Of a DNA stretch of 64,000 nt, positions 44,433 through 53,744 are shown piece by piece. A program made the position numbers and the translations under genes. This DNA comes from Akkermansiaceae bacterium (lineage in GTDB: Bacteria; Verrucomicrobiota; Verrucomicrobiia; Verrucomicrobiales; Akkermansiaceae). Below the pieces are notes generated by a model. It worked only from the letters and a program-made list of their open reading frames with translations, was not told where the DNA came from and searched no databases. The stretch is taken from assembly GCA_903827375.1 (NCBI GenBank), contig CAIKHZ010000315.1:33480-97479 (forward strand), written 5' to 3'. Position 1 is the stretch's first letter, and every line of letters starts with the position of its first letter.

Positions 44433-45359
44433 TCAAACCTCAAACAATGAGGTGACCGACTGGCCATCACTGATGCGGCGGATGGCCTCACCCATCAGTG
44501 GGGCGATACTCACAACGCGAACTTTTTTTCCTGCGGCTTGGGGCACCGAATCGGTGGTAATGATTTCCTCAATCTCGGATTCATCAAGCCGCCGGTGGCC
44601 AAGCTCACCCAAAATCGCATGCGAAACCCCCGCAAAAATCCGCAGCGCCCCGTGCTTGCGCAAAATCTCCGCCGCCGCTTTGAGCGTGCCAGCCGTCTCC
44701 GTCATGTCATCAACCAATAACACATCCCGGTCCTCTACCTCACCAATCACGTTCATCGCCTCCACCCGCGTGGCACTCACGCGATGCTTCGCGACGATGG
44801 CCAACTCGGCCCCGAGTGCATCGGCGTACGCTCGGGCCATTTTCACACCTCCGACGTCCGGGGAGACCACGGTCAGGTTTGTGGCGTCCGGATGCTGCTC
44901 ACGCAGGTGGTTGATGAGCACCGATTTGGCATACAGGTGGTCCACTGGAATATCGAAAAATCCTTGGATTTGCGGCGCATGCAGGTCCATCGTCAGCACC
45001 CGGCCGACACCCGCAGACGTCAACAGGTTGGCCACCAACTTGGCGGTGATTGGCACCCGCGGCTGGTCCTTGCGATCCTGCCTGGCGTAGCCATAAAATG
45101 GCATCACTGCGGTGATGCGTCCGGCGCTGGCCCGGCGGGCGGCATCCACCATAATGAGCAACTCCATGAGGTTGTGATTGGTCGGCGGGCACGACGGTTG
45201 GATGATGAAAACGTCCGCCCCCCGAATGTTCTCGTTGATTTTTACAAACGTCTCCCCGTCCGGAAAGGCCGTGACGTGAACGTCGGCGAGTTCTTGTCCA
45301 AGGGTGGCGGCAATGCCTTCGGCAAGGGCGCGATGTGCGGTTCCACTGATAAGTTTCAT
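44433..45359 (-). CDS. prs: Ribose-phosphate pyrophosphokinase
   Basis: 308 residues, normal length. FPDGETFVKINENIRGADVF, MPFYGYARQDRKDQPRVPIT, TMDLHAPQIQGFFDIPVDHL, SPDVGGVKMARAYAD and the PRPP loop VLLVDDMTETAGTL are all present. It makes PRPP from ribose 5-phosphate and ATP for nucleotide, histidine and tryptophan synthesis. It sits upstream of rplY in the same orientation and is divergent from the exosortase gene. Confidence 0.97.
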   Translation of the reverse strand: MKLISGTAHRALAEGIAATLGQELADVHVTAFPDGETFVKINENIRGADVFIIQPSCPPTNHNLMELLIMVDAARRASAGRITAVMPFYGYARQDRKDQPRVPITAKLVANLLTSAGVGRVLTMDLHAPQIQGFFDIPVDHLYAKSVLINHLREQHPDATNLTVVSPDVGGVKMARAYADALGAELAIVAKHRVSATRVEAMNVIGEVEDRDVLLVDDMTETAGTLKAAAEILRKHGALRIFAGVSHAILGELGHRRLDESEIEEIITTDSVPQAAGKKVRVVSIAPLMGEAIRRISDGQSVTSLFEV

Positions 45360-45389
45360 AAGTCAGGAGGGTGGGGCGGGGGCGGAGTG

Positions 45390-45418
45390 TTGACATTCAA
45401 CGGCCACTCGGCAATACT
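45390..45418 (+). promoter_or_regulatory. Probable sigma70 promoter of the exosortase/EpsI operon
   Basis: TTGACA at 45390-45395, a 17-base spacer and AATACT at 45413-45418. The predicted start is about 40 bases before the exosortase ATG at 45465. The spacing and -35 are ideal; the -10 matches four of six. Confidence 0.5.
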
Positions 45419-45464
45419 TTGCTTGAAAAACGCCAATCGCTCCGCCCCATCGCCGCCTGCTCCC

Positions 45465-46460
45465 ATGAATCAACCCGAAAATGCTGCACCCACGGCCCCA
45501 GCGCTGGAACCATCCGGCTTTTCTCGCGAGCTGTGGGCGGCCGTGGTTTGTTCGAGTGCCATTCTCATTTGGTTTTTCGGGATGGTGCCGCTTTTTGGCG
45601 CTGAGCGGGCGGAGTCCGCCTTGGGATGGCTCCGCAGCGCCTGGAATAGTGACAACGACTTCGAGCACGGCCTCATCTTCCCATTCCTAATCGCAGGTTT
45701 GTTGATCTACCGCCACAACGAACTCAGGGCTTCTGTCAAAAATGGCAGCTTCTGGGGCCTGCTCGGCGTGCTGGCAGGTGTCCTCTGCTACGTCCTAGCC
45801 TTCCGCACCGTGCAACCTCGCGTCGCCGTCGCTGGCCTCCCCATCCTCCTCTGGGGCGCGGCTTGGTTCCTCTGGGGCTGGCAGGTGGCAAAAATCGTCA
45901 GTTTTCCGCTGTTTTTCTTCTGGCTGGCCATCCCGCTGCCCGGCTTCCAGCAGGCCACCATGCATCTCCAACTGCTCGCCACCTCGCTGGCTCACCACGG
46001 TGCCGGTTGGTGCGGAGTGGCCACTTACACCCAAGGCACCGACATTCTGCCTGTCAAAGGCGACTGGCCTCCGCTGAGCATCGCCGGCGGTTGCAGCGGC
46101 ATTCATTCCCTGATGGCCCTGATGATGATTTCCGCAGCCTGGGCGTACATGGCCAAGATCTCACTTTGGAAAAAAGGCCTCTTGTTTTTCTCAGCAGTCC
46201 CCTTGGCAATTGTCGGCAACGCGCTGCGGGTGACATCTATTTTTGTCATCGCCGAGTATGGCGATGCGAAATGGGCCCGCGAGACTTGGCACGATTGGTC
46301 GGGGCTGTTGCTGTTTTATCCGTTCTCGTTGGCATTGATGTTAGGATTGCACTCGCTCCTCGAAGGAGCCGTCCCTTGGCGTACCCCCCAGCACAAACAA
46401 CTCAGGCGACTCGTCGTCAGCCGTAGCACGCCAGCCAACCCACCTGCACCCGCCACGTGA
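45465..46460 (+). CDS. Exosortase (EpsH-type transmembrane transpeptidase)
   Basis: 331 residues from the ATG at 45465; the open frame to 44784 is antisense to prs and rejected. About eight membrane segments. The catalytic triad is visible: Cys210 in IAGGCSGIHSLMAL, Arg255 in VGNALRVTSIF and His276 in ETWHDWSGLLLF. Exosortases process proteins with a C-terminal PEP-CTERM-type signal and are tied to exopolysaccharide production. EpsI follows with a four-base overlap. No PEP-CTERM-like substrate ending was noticed in this window, so the targets are elsewhere. The subtype (such as the VPDSG-CTERM class) is not assigned. Confidence 0.93.
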   Translation: MNQPENAAPTAPALEPSGFSRELWAAVVCSSAILIWFFGMVPLFGAERAESALGWLRSAWNSDNDFEHGLIFPFLIAGLLIYRHNELRASVKNGSFWGLLGVLAGVLCYVLAFRTVQPRVAVAGLPILLWGAAWFLWGWQVAKIVSFPLFFFWLAIPLPGFQQATMHLQLLATSLAHHGAGWCGVATYTQGTDILPVKGDWPPLSIAGGCSGIHSLMALMMISAAWAYMAKISLWKKGLLFFSAVPLAIVGNALRVTSIFVIAEYGDAKWARETWHDWSGLLLFYPFSLALMLGLHSLLEGAVPWRTPQHKQLRRLVVSRSTPANPPAPAT

Positions 46461-47185
46461 AACTCAGAGCCTTGATCTTGCCAGCCCTCCTGGCCTCCTC
46501 CCTCAGCTCCATCCATTTCCTGCCTCAAACAGGCGAAGTGGCCCAGTCAGCTATCAACATGACCCTGCCATCCACCGTTGGCACCTGGCAATTGCAACCC
46601 ATCCCACCCAGTGAAGCGGAAATTGGCACACTCGCCAAAGATACCAAATTTGCCAAGGCCACCTGCCTGAGCCCCCGCCCCGATGAGTACTCACCAGAGG
46701 GTCTCATCATCCCAGACCGCGCCGACCTCTCAGTGGTCCTCTCCGGTCACGACCTCAATAACTCAATCCACCGCCCCGAACGCTGCATGCCAGCCCAAGG
46801 CCACAACATCCTTTCGTCCAAAGACGTCACGACCCAGCTCGCCAACGGCAAGTCCATCACCATGCGCCGTCTTCGCTCAATCCAAACCCTCACCAATGCC
46901 AGCAACCGCAAACTCGACCGCCATTTCGATTGCGTCACCTATTACTTCTTCGTCGGCCACAATCGCATTGAACACGATCATTTCCAACGCACTGTCTCAG
47001 ATATGAGCGACCGCATCATCTGCGGCATCGACCAACGATGGGCCTACGTCAGCGCATCCATGTGGTTCGGCAAAATCCCTTGGATCGACACCCCAGTCTC
47101 CGAGCAGGAAGCTGACGACAAACTCAAAAGATTCCTCACCAGGTTTGCCCAATCCCAAATTAACTGGCAGCAAATCACCAAGTAA
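46457..47185 (+). CDS. EpsI-family exosortase-associated protein
   Basis: 242 residues from a GTG that overlaps the exosortase stop (GTGA). A hydrophobic N-terminal segment (LILPALLASSLSSIHFL) acts as signal or anchor. NNSIHRPERCMPAQGHNIL is the EpsI hallmark, with the conserved HRPERC. ITMRRLRSI and the aromatic YYFFVGHNRIEHDHF fit the family. EpsI proteins always pair with exosortases but their biochemical role is not settled. It overlaps the convergent O-antigen ligase gene by 11 bases at the 3' ends. Confidence 0.9.
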   Translation: MKLRALILPALLASSLSSIHFLPQTGEVAQSAINMTLPSTVGTWQLQPIPPSEAEIGTLAKDTKFAKATCLSPRPDEYSPEGLIIPDRADLSVVLSGHDLNNSIHRPERCMPAQGHNILSSKDVTTQLANGKSITMRRLRSIQTLTNASNRKLDRHFDCVTYYFFVGHNRIEHDHFQRTVSDMSDRIICGIDQRWAYVSASMWFGKIPWIDTPVSEQEADDKLKRFLTRFAQSQINWQQITK

Positions 47186-49403
47186 CCGATCCCTTGGCCG
47201 TCGGATCCGTGGGCTCAACTTGCGCCCCCTTCAGAAATTCAATACAGCGGTTCACATCCTCCCGCAACTTGGTAAAATCCTCAGCGCTCACTCCCGTCGG
47301 CAATCGCTCGGTCCGCTCAGCCAAGCTTCGCGCCTTCAAAAATAACGCCAACGCCTCCTCCGGATTGCGATCATGCCACCTGCGCTTCGCCTCCAACCGC
47401 GCTTGCCAAGCCTGAAGATAGCGAATCCCACCGCCCTCCGCCAACAATCCCACGTTCTCAAACTCATCCTTGGCCTCCTTGTCCCGTCCAGCCTCTATCA
47501 GCAACACCCCCAGCCGCTCCCCGATCCCAATGCGCAACTGCCGCGACACGTACCCAAGTGGTTCCCCACTCGGAAAATTATGGGTCGTCACCAGCGCCTC
47601 CCGTGCTCCTAACAAGGCAAGCAACGCCTCCGCCGCCTGATTCTTGCCTAACAAACGTTCGGCCTTGCCGCTCAAGTACACCGCCTTGGAGTACCCCGCC
47701 TTGTAGCCCCCCTCCATCCCGCCCTCCAGCTTGATCGCCAACCCAAACTGCTCCAGCGCCTCCGCATCCTTGCCTAGCAAACCAAGCAGATTCGCGCGGT
47801 TCACGACCGGTCCGGGCACATACGGATTCAGTGCCGACGCCATCCAGTAATCGTCCACGGCACTGGCGACCATCGCCAAATCGACGCTGCCCACGGGCGC
47901 TTGAGCAGCAAGTTGCTGCAATGCCTCCCCCCGCTCCTGAAAGAACGCGGCCGTCGGCCACAACTTCAATGCCTCGTTGAGCGCAGCAATCTTAGCCTCC
48001 GGCGCAACCTCCGATCGCTTAACACGCAGTTCTCCCCGCCGCAACGCCGTCACCCGCGCACCCATCCATCCCATCGGCAACAACCAAACCGCAGCAAACA
48101 AGGCCACTGCGCATGCAAAGATCGCCGGACCCTGGACGTTCGCCACCACTTTCCTGCCCATCCCACCAGGCTGCGCCACTCCGCCCAAACACATTCCCAA
48201 CAAAAAAACCCCAGGCACCAGATGAAATACAAAACTAAAGTTAGATTCTATCAACATACCGGCAAGACCAGCCAAACCACCAAGCCTCCAGCCATCGCCA
48301 TTTGATTCGTTGTTTGAGGGACCGTCTGGAAGTATCGCCCGAACCACCGCTAACACCACCAAGGCACCAATGAATACGACTAACAAACCAGCCCCGACGA
48401 TTCCATAATCGGTCGCCGCCTGCAAAATTTCATTGTGCACCTGCTCAGGCCGGGTACCACCCGAACCGTACATATTGATATCCCAAAACCGATTGCATTC
48501 CCAGCTGAAGCTGTGACTCCCCCCGCCTGCCCACGGATGCGAGCCAACACAGGACACGGCGATGCCAACCAGATTGAGCCGGATGGCATTGTCCATCATC
48601 CGATCGATGCCGGCCTCCTGTTTCCTGACCATTTGAGCGTCGCTCCAGCCATTGAACAGGAATCCCACCACAACCAAACCGATCAATGGAACGGCCAGAA
48701 TTGCCGGCGCGAACCAGCGCGCCCCCTGATGCTTGCCGACGATCAAAGCCATCAGCGCAAACACTCCCAATCCACCGGCCGCGCCGCAAATCCCACCTCG
48801 AGAACGGGTAAAGTACACTGCAACCATTCCCACCACCGCAATCAATCCCCAGAGGCACCGTTCCAATTTGTGATAACGCCCTGCCAATGCTGCGCCGCCA
48901 ACCAAGCAGGACGAACCAATCAGGAAATTTGCACCTTCATTGTAGTGTCCGAAAAATCCCGACGGCAAGGCAAAGCGCGCCACAAAACCCGGCGTGAACC
49001 CGGGATCAAACACCTGCCGAACCACCGCCGCCGCGCTCGCCAGTACCAGCAACGCCAGCCCCCACATCAACACCCGCTCCGCCAAACGCTGCTCCTGAAT
49101 GGCTCCCACCACCAAAAAACACCCCACAGCCCCAGCCAATAACAGCCCATCTGCCACGCCATACTCAATCACCGGCGACGCCCAGGCCCGCCACCCAAAC
49201 CATGCCACCACACCACACCCCACAGCCAGCATCCAGCCACCCGTCCCACGCCCGCCACGCCGCCAAATCGCAGGCAGCGCCGCCAACACAGCCAACCCTA
49301 ACGCAATCAACGACGGCCCCCAATGCCATGCCTTCAGATCCGGGCCAAGCAATACCCCAAGCCACATGGCTAACACCAGAAAAATTGCCGCCACAACTGT
49401 CAT
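47175..49403 (-). CDS. O-antigen ligase / Wzy-like polymerase with C-terminal TPR region
   Basis: 742 residues. About 12 membrane segments in the first 440; the Wzy_C-type block is near 340-360 (EQVHNEILQAATDYGIVGAG). GFFGHYNEGANFLIGSS and VYFTRSRGGICGAAGG are typical of the fold. The last 270 residues are soluble and TPR-like (ALNEALKLWPTAAFFQERGE, then LLGKDAEALEQFGLAIKLEG). It would polymerise or ligate repeat units of the surface polysaccharide across the inner membrane. It is convergent with the EpsI gene, and 53 bases after the sugar transferase gene in the same direction. Confidence 0.85.
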   Translation of the reverse strand: MTVVAAIFLVLAMWLGVLLGPDLKAWHWGPSLIALGLAVLAALPAIWRRGGRGTGGWMLAVGCGVVAWFGWRAWASPVIEYGVADGLLLAGAVGCFLVVGAIQEQRLAERVLMWGLALLVLASAAAVVRQVFDPGFTPGFVARFALPSGFFGHYNEGANFLIGSSCLVGGAALAGRYHKLERCLWGLIAVVGMVAVYFTRSRGGICGAAGGLGVFALMALIVGKHQGARWFAPAILAVPLIGLVVVGFLFNGWSDAQMVRKQEAGIDRMMDNAIRLNLVGIAVSCVGSHPWAGGGSHSFSWECNRFWDINMYGSGGTRPEQVHNEILQAATDYGIVGAGLLVVFIGALVVLAVVRAILPDGPSNNESNGDGWRLGGLAGLAGMLIESNFSFVFHLVPGVFLLGMCLGGVAQPGGMGRKVVANVQGPAIFACAVALFAAVWLLPMGWMGARVTALRRGELRVKRSEVAPEAKIAALNEALKLWPTAAFFQERGEALQQLAAQAPVGSVDLAMVASAVDDYWMASALNPYVPGPVVNRANLLGLLGKDAEALEQFGLAIKLEGGMEGGYKAGYSKAVYLSGKAERLLGKNQAAEALLALLGAREALVTTHNFPSGEPLGYVSRQLRIGIGERLGVLLIEAGRDKEAKDEFENVGLLAEGGGIRYLQAWQARLEAKRRWHDRNPEEALALFLKARSLAERTERLPTGVSAEDFTKLREDVNRCIEFLKGAQVEPTDPTAKGSVTW

Positions 49404-49456
49404 ATGAACATATCAATCAAATGGGGAAAGACGCGTTTATGACGCTGCCTCGCCGA

Positions 49457-50869
49457 CTACTTGGCCCCCTTGCCGAGCAATACGGCGGGGATCGTTTTGA
49501 GCAGGATCCCAAAATCCAACCACAACGACCAGTTGTCGATATAGTGCAAATCCAATTCCACCCACTCCTCAAAGCTTGTGATTTCATTGCGTCCGCCTGC
49601 CTGCCACTCACAGGTGATTCCCGGCTTGACGCTCAAGCGCCGCCGGTGGGCCATCTTACTGAAGGCGGCCACCTCGTAAAGCGGCAGTGGCCGCGGCCCC
49701 ACCAAACTCATGTCCCCAAGCACCACATTGAGCAACTGCGGCAACTCGTCAATACTTCTGCTGCGCAACCAACCCCCAAAGGGAAATACCCGCGGATCTT
49801 CGTCTAACTTGAAAACCGGGCCGTCCATCCCATTGCCATGCTCCGCCTTGACGTCATCCAATAATTTTTCGGCATCTGGCACCATCGTGCGAAATTTCCA
49901 CATCCGGAATGGACTGCCGTACCGACCCGCCCGCATTTGCGAGAAAAACACCGGCGCTCCTGGACTCGAAAGCCGAATTCCGATATAGGCGATGAGCCAC
50001 AGCGGCAAGCTCGCCGCAATCACCAGCACTGCCGCCACCCGGTCAAACACCGCTTTGAACATCAGTTCCCAAGACAGCTCCGGCGTCGAACGCAGCACCA
50101 ACATTGGCTTGGTTCCCACCATGTCAAATTCCGGCCGCGCTATCTGCGTCCGAATGAAGGATGCCGCAATCCAAGCTTCCACACCCTGCAACTCACAGGC
50201 TTCCACAGCCTTGGCCACCTTCTCAAACTCAGTGTGCTTCGCAGTAAATAAAACCCGCCCAACCGCTTGATTTCTCAGCAACTCAAATAACTCATCAACC
50301 CCGCGCTGGCCCAAATCATAGCGATCCACAATATTCCAGTCAGCCGTGATCTCTGGATCCAGCTGGGTCAGAAACTCGTCGATTTCCACACCAGAACCCG
50401 CAATAATCACCCGCTCCCTAGCAGCCTCGTTGCCCCTGCGCTTTCTCAGCCACAGGGTCGTCAACCGGTCCCGCAACAGCAACAGCGCAAACACAAAAAT
50501 GAGTCCTAGACCAAGGATCAAGCGGCGTGCATCCAGCAATTTGGCAAACATCGCTATGGCACCGATGAATAAAATCATCACCAGCAGCACCCGCAACAAC
50601 TGCACCACCGAGGTCCTCGTGGTCTTCTGCCGCATGCGCTCATAAAATCCCAAACGATCCAACAGCAACGGCGTGAATGGCACACAAATATACAAGATCC
50701 AGTTCATCGAGGCCAGCATGTCCTCATCTCCCATGCCCATCCCTACCACGTGCCGAACGACGTCGCGCAACGCCCCACCTATCAAGAACGCAAGCCACAC
50801 CAGCAACGCATCAGCGAGCTGGAATGCCTGAGTGGTGAATGATTGTTTGCGACTATGTCTCATACCCAT
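49457..50869 (-). CDS. Polyprenyl-phosphate sugar-1-phosphate transferase (exopolysaccharide initiating enzyme)
   Basis: 470 residues. Four or five N-terminal membrane segments, then a nucleotide-binding-like domain (VIIAGSGVEIDEFLTQL), a fifth hydrophobic segment, and the bacterial sugar transferase domain: FRMWKFRTMVPDAEKLL, RSRSIDELPQLLNVVLGDMS, LVGPRPLPLYE and KPGITCEWQAGGR. It adds the first sugar phosphate to undecaprenyl phosphate. It belongs to the WbaP/EpsE-type group, and the sugar is unknown. The product overlaps in role with the O-antigen ligase downstream and the transferases upstream. Confidence 0.92.
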   Translation of the reverse strand: MGMRHSRKQSFTTQAFQLADALLVWLAFLIGGALRDVVRHVVGMGMGDEDMLASMNWILYICVPFTPLLLDRLGFYERMRQKTTRTSVVQLLRVLLVMILFIGAIAMFAKLLDARRLILGLGLIFVFALLLLRDRLTTLWLRKRRGNEAARERVIIAGSGVEIDEFLTQLDPEITADWNIVDRYDLGQRGVDELFELLRNQAVGRVLFTAKHTEFEKVAKAVEACELQGVEAWIAASFIRTQIARPEFDMVGTKPMLVLRSTPELSWELMFKAVFDRVAAVLVIAASLPLWLIAYIGIRLSSPGAPVFFSQMRAGRYGSPFRMWKFRTMVPDAEKLLDDVKAEHGNGMDGPVFKLDEDPRVFPFGGWLRSRSIDELPQLLNVVLGDMSLVGPRPLPLYEVAAFSKMAHRRRLSVKPGITCEWQAGGRNEITSFEEWVELDLHYIDNWSLWLDFGILLKTIPAVLLGKGAK

Positions 50870-51139
50870 GTCAAAGTCCCTACACGTCCTCAGCAGTGAC
50901 TTGCGCCGACTACCATGTCCTTAATTCCGGTATGCGCAAGCCTGAATATTCTCAAAAAATCCGCGTTCGCCCCACCCCCCTCAGTCAAGGGGCGACAAAC
51001 CAAGATCGCGGCGCCAATAACTGTGGCAAGGCACCTGAGACGGGTTGTAGCGGCGTGTCTATGACCGCCTATGCCAATGGAAATCAGTATTTCAGTGGAT
51101 TCTTTGCCACAATTCACCCCAATGCGGAGGTTCCTCATC

Positions 51140-51934
51140 TCAATGCCCCTGATCTTGACGTGCATATCCATCAACCCGCAGCCCTGCTAGCGTGCGCTGC
51201 CGTTGCAGCAATGACAACCCGTGACGCAGTGTGCGCGTGGAATGCAGGTGGATGGCCGAAAACCCATGCGGCTCAGCGACAATCCAGTCAACAAACGCCC
51301 GCTCTCCAGGTTGATGGGCATACAGATCCTCGGTGACCCACTCGCCCGGATACCCACGGGTAAACGTGGCATGAATCGGCGAAAAATGCTCCCGCTGCCA
51401 CAGTCCCGTGTCATGGATGGCAATCATTGCATCCGGTGCCAGATGATCCACGATGCGCTCAAACGTAGCAATATTGAGCTCCAATTCATGAGCCGCATCA
51501 AAGAACACAAAATCAATCAACTGGCCACCGATATCGCTAGCATCAAAATCCACTTGTGACTTACCCACGAAGGTGAAGCGCCGGTCAAACCCAAATTCCC
51601 GGCCAGCCCTGCTGATGGAATCCTCATCAATATCATAACTGTAGAGTTGACCATCTGCGGGCAGAGCACGCAAAAAGTTGAACGCACTGTGACCATGAAA
51701 AAATCCAAACTCCACGACAAGCTTCGGCCGCAAACTGCGGATGATCCCGAACAGCGCGATCGCCTCGTCCCTCTGAAGCGGCCCGATCGCGTCATCTTCG
51801 CGGTACGACAGCAGGTGGGACATGCCAATTCCCTTGGTTCGACCCACAACAACCGAGCAGAACCCGACGAGGCTTTGAAAGACCCCAGACCGGTAAAACA
51901 GTTGTCGGATTAGTGACTTGAGTTGTGCTAGCAT
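51140..51934 (-). CDS. SAM-dependent methyltransferase-like protein (class I)
   Basis: 264 residues from the ATG at 51934 (MLAQLKSLIRQLFYRSG), seven bases after the previous gene. The SAM motif I-like block is KLVVEFGFFHGHSAFNFLRAL, then YSYDIDEDSISRAGREF, and QLIDFVFFDAAHELELNIA, LAPDAMIAIHDTGLWQ. This is the Methyltransf_24 / cephalosporin-hydroxylase-like arrangement seen in polysaccharide clusters. It would methylate a sugar or lipid intermediate. The 270 bases after its stop hold no clear gene or terminator. Confidence 0.78.
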   Translation of the reverse strand: MLAQLKSLIRQLFYRSGVFQSLVGFCSVVVGRTKGIGMSHLLSYREDDAIGPLQRDEAIALFGIIRSLRPKLVVEFGFFHGHSAFNFLRALPADGQLYSYDIDEDSISRAGREFGFDRRFTFVGKSQVDFDASDIGGQLIDFVFFDAAHELELNIATFERIVDHLAPDAMIAIHDTGLWQREHFSPIHATFTRGYPGEWVTEDLYAHQPGERAFVDWIVAEPHGFSAIHLHSTRTLRHGLSLLQRQRTLAGLRVDGYARQDQGH

Positions 51935-51941
51935 ATCTCGC

Positions 51942-52868
51942 CTAATTTTTCGCCCCCCGCTCTGGCATTTTCCCCAACCGCCCCATCCAACCATCTCCAA
52001 TCGCCCGACACAATAGCGGCACCCGCGACGGCCCATCTACCAAAATCGCCACCACCCCATACGCCGCCGCCATGCTTATGGCTCGCAGCCCGCCCGCCTG
52101 CTGGCGTTTCAACCAAACCATGTTGCGCACTTTGTAATAAAGTTTCCAATCCGCCAATCCCGGCTCGAAAAACATCCTCTTGCCGAAAAGCCGCCACTGC
52201 ATGAGCTTGGCCGGCCCCGGGTGATCCATCAGCGCGCCCCGCACCGCTTGCTGCCTAAATCCCCTTTGCTCGATGCGCCAAGGATACTCTTCGTCCTCAC
52301 CGCGAATGAATAACTCCCCATTCACCGGCCCAACCCCCGCCCGAACCTCGCGCGGCACCAACGCCCCCGTCCAGTTGTTCCGGCTCCACACCCAATCAAC
52401 CCCAGGAAAATCCTCCAACCCACCTATCAATCGCCACCCACCCATCCCGTCCGCCACCTGCAATGGCCAAGTAAATCGCCCGGTGCCCGGATCAATCTGC
52501 AGGGCATGCCGCACCACCTGCCCATCCCACGCCCGTTCCAGCAGTGCCGCCAATGCTCCCGGCTGCGGCCACGAATCATCGTCCAATATCCACACCGCAT
52601 CAGTCCCTTTTGCCAATGCTAGCTCCATCGCCTCCTCCACCCCGCCGGCATTCCCCCGGTTGCACTTCATCCGGTGTACCACCAACTTAAATGGCAAATC
52701 CGTTAGATTATCCAACTCTCCAGCTGTCCCATCCTGCGAATCATTATCCGCCACCACCACCCAATCCGGCGGCCGCGTCTGCATCGCCAACGCCCGCACA
52801 CAAGCCACCGCCGTAGCTGCCCGGTTCATGGTCGCAAAAACTGCAGCAATTGAAACGTCAGAGTGCAT
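51942..52868 (-). CDS. Glycosyltransferase family 2, rhamnosyl/galactofuranosyl-transferase-like
   Basis: 308 residues. VSIAAVFATMNRAATAVACV starts the GT-A fold, VVADNDSQDGTAGEL is the nucleotide block, and AVWILDDDSWPQPGAL carries the metal-binding DDD. LFIRGEDEEYPWRIEQRGF is typical of GlfT2/rhamnosyl-transferase-type GT2 enzymes. It adds a sugar from an activated donor to the lipid-linked repeat unit at the cytoplasmic face. A ten-base gap separates it from the GT2 gene upstream. Confidence 0.88.
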   Translation of the reverse strand: MHSDVSIAAVFATMNRAATAVACVRALAMQTRPPDWVVVADNDSQDGTAGELDNLTDLPFKLVVHRMKCNRGNAGGVEEAMELALAKGTDAVWILDDDSWPQPGALAALLERAWDGQVVRHALQIDPGTGRFTWPLQVADGMGGWRLIGGLEDFPGVDWVWSRNNWTGALVPREVRAGVGPVNGELFIRGEDEEYPWRIEQRGFRQQAVRGALMDHPGPAKLMQWRLFGKRMFFEPGLADWKLYYKVRNMVWLKRQQAGGLRAISMAAAYGVVAILVDGPSRVPLLCRAIGDGWMGRLGKMPERGAKN

Positions 52869-52877
52869 GATCAGCGG

Positions 52878-53705
52878 CTACAGAAACACCGAAACACCGC
52901 GCAGCGCAGCGGCACACCTCAGCACCCCCTTCCAGCCTTTCGCGACGATCCACAGCAGCCCATCCACCAGTCCCGTCAGATAGGGGTCGCGGAAACCTCG
53001 AAAGCCGTATGCCCGCCGCAACGCCCGCGATTCCACATGCTGACGCTCCGCCGCCAAAATCGTCTCCATATCGCGGGTCTTCACCAAGTGTCGTTGTGAG
53101 GTATTAGCCGCATGCAAGCGGAAATCTGCTACCACCACCGGCACATGTTGGAAAACCTTTCCTGCTGCCCCCAGGCGTGCATAAAACTCACCGTCCATCA
53201 CATAGCGAAAATCCTCCCGCAACCGATACCCTTGGTCAATCACCGTCGTCCGCCGGTAAAACGCAGCCGTCGATCCCACATAACAATGATGATATAGATT
53301 CACAAATGCCGACCACTGCGGTGTCTTTACCCGGCGTTGAAACTCACCCGCCTCATTCACAAAGTTCCAATCCCCGTAAACCACATCCGCTGCGGATTTT
53401 TTCAATATTCCCAACATCGCCGCCAGCGCCCCGGGTTTGAGTCGGTCATCGGCATTGAGCCACATCACCCAGTCCCCCTGAGCTCGCGCAAACCCCTTGT
53501 TGATCGCATCGGACATCCCCTTATCCGCAGCCTGCGACCATTGCACATCCGCAAACCCACCCGCCACTTCCGCACTCTCGTCACTCGACCCCCCATCCAT
53601 CACCAAATGCTCCAATTCCACCCCGCCCTGCTCCGTCACACTGCCCAAACAATCTGCCAAAAAACGCCCGTAATTCAAGTTAGGCGTGATGATCGTAAAG
53701 TCCAT
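52878..53705 (-). CDS. Glycosyltransferase family 2
   Basis: 275 residues from the ATG at 53705 (MDFTIITPNLNYGRFL); the frame upstream runs through the heptamer repeat and is not supported. TIITPNLNYGRFLADCLGSV, HLVMDGGSSDESAEV, KGMSDAINKGFARAQGDWVM and WLNADDRLKPGAL (the DxD-equivalent) identify a GT2 enzyme. RYVMDGEFYARLGAAGK is the acceptor-loop region. The donor and acceptor are unknown. It is part of the minus-strand chain of polysaccharide genes. Confidence 0.9.
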   Translation of the reverse strand: MDFTIITPNLNYGRFLADCLGSVTEQGGVELEHLVMDGGSSDESAEVAGGFADVQWSQAADKGMSDAINKGFARAQGDWVMWLNADDRLKPGALAAMLGILKKSAADVVYGDWNFVNEAGEFQRRVKTPQWSAFVNLYHHCYVGSTAAFYRRTTVIDQGYRLREDFRYVMDGEFYARLGAAGKVFQHVPVVVADFRLHAANTSQRHLVKTRDMETILAAERQHVESRALRRAYGFRGFRDPYLTGLVDGLLWIVAKGWKGVLRCAAALRGVSVFL

Positions 53706-53717
53706 GGCGAGTGCCTC

Positions 53718-53744
53718 AAATTCAAAATTCAAAATTCAAAATTC
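53718..53744. repeat. Heptanucleotide tandem repeat (AAATTCA, about four copies)
   Basis: 27 bases of AAATTC separated by A. It contains the stop of the glycosyltransferase at 53722-54939 and encodes its last residues (LNFEF). It lies 13 bases upstream of the next ATG. It is strikingly AT-rich for this region and could change length by slippage. Confidence 0.85.

Noticed and set aside
44784..45464. N-terminal extension of the exosortase frame
   Set aside because: It runs antisense through prs and has no similarity to exosortases; the ATG at 45465 has a promoter and the usual N-terminus.
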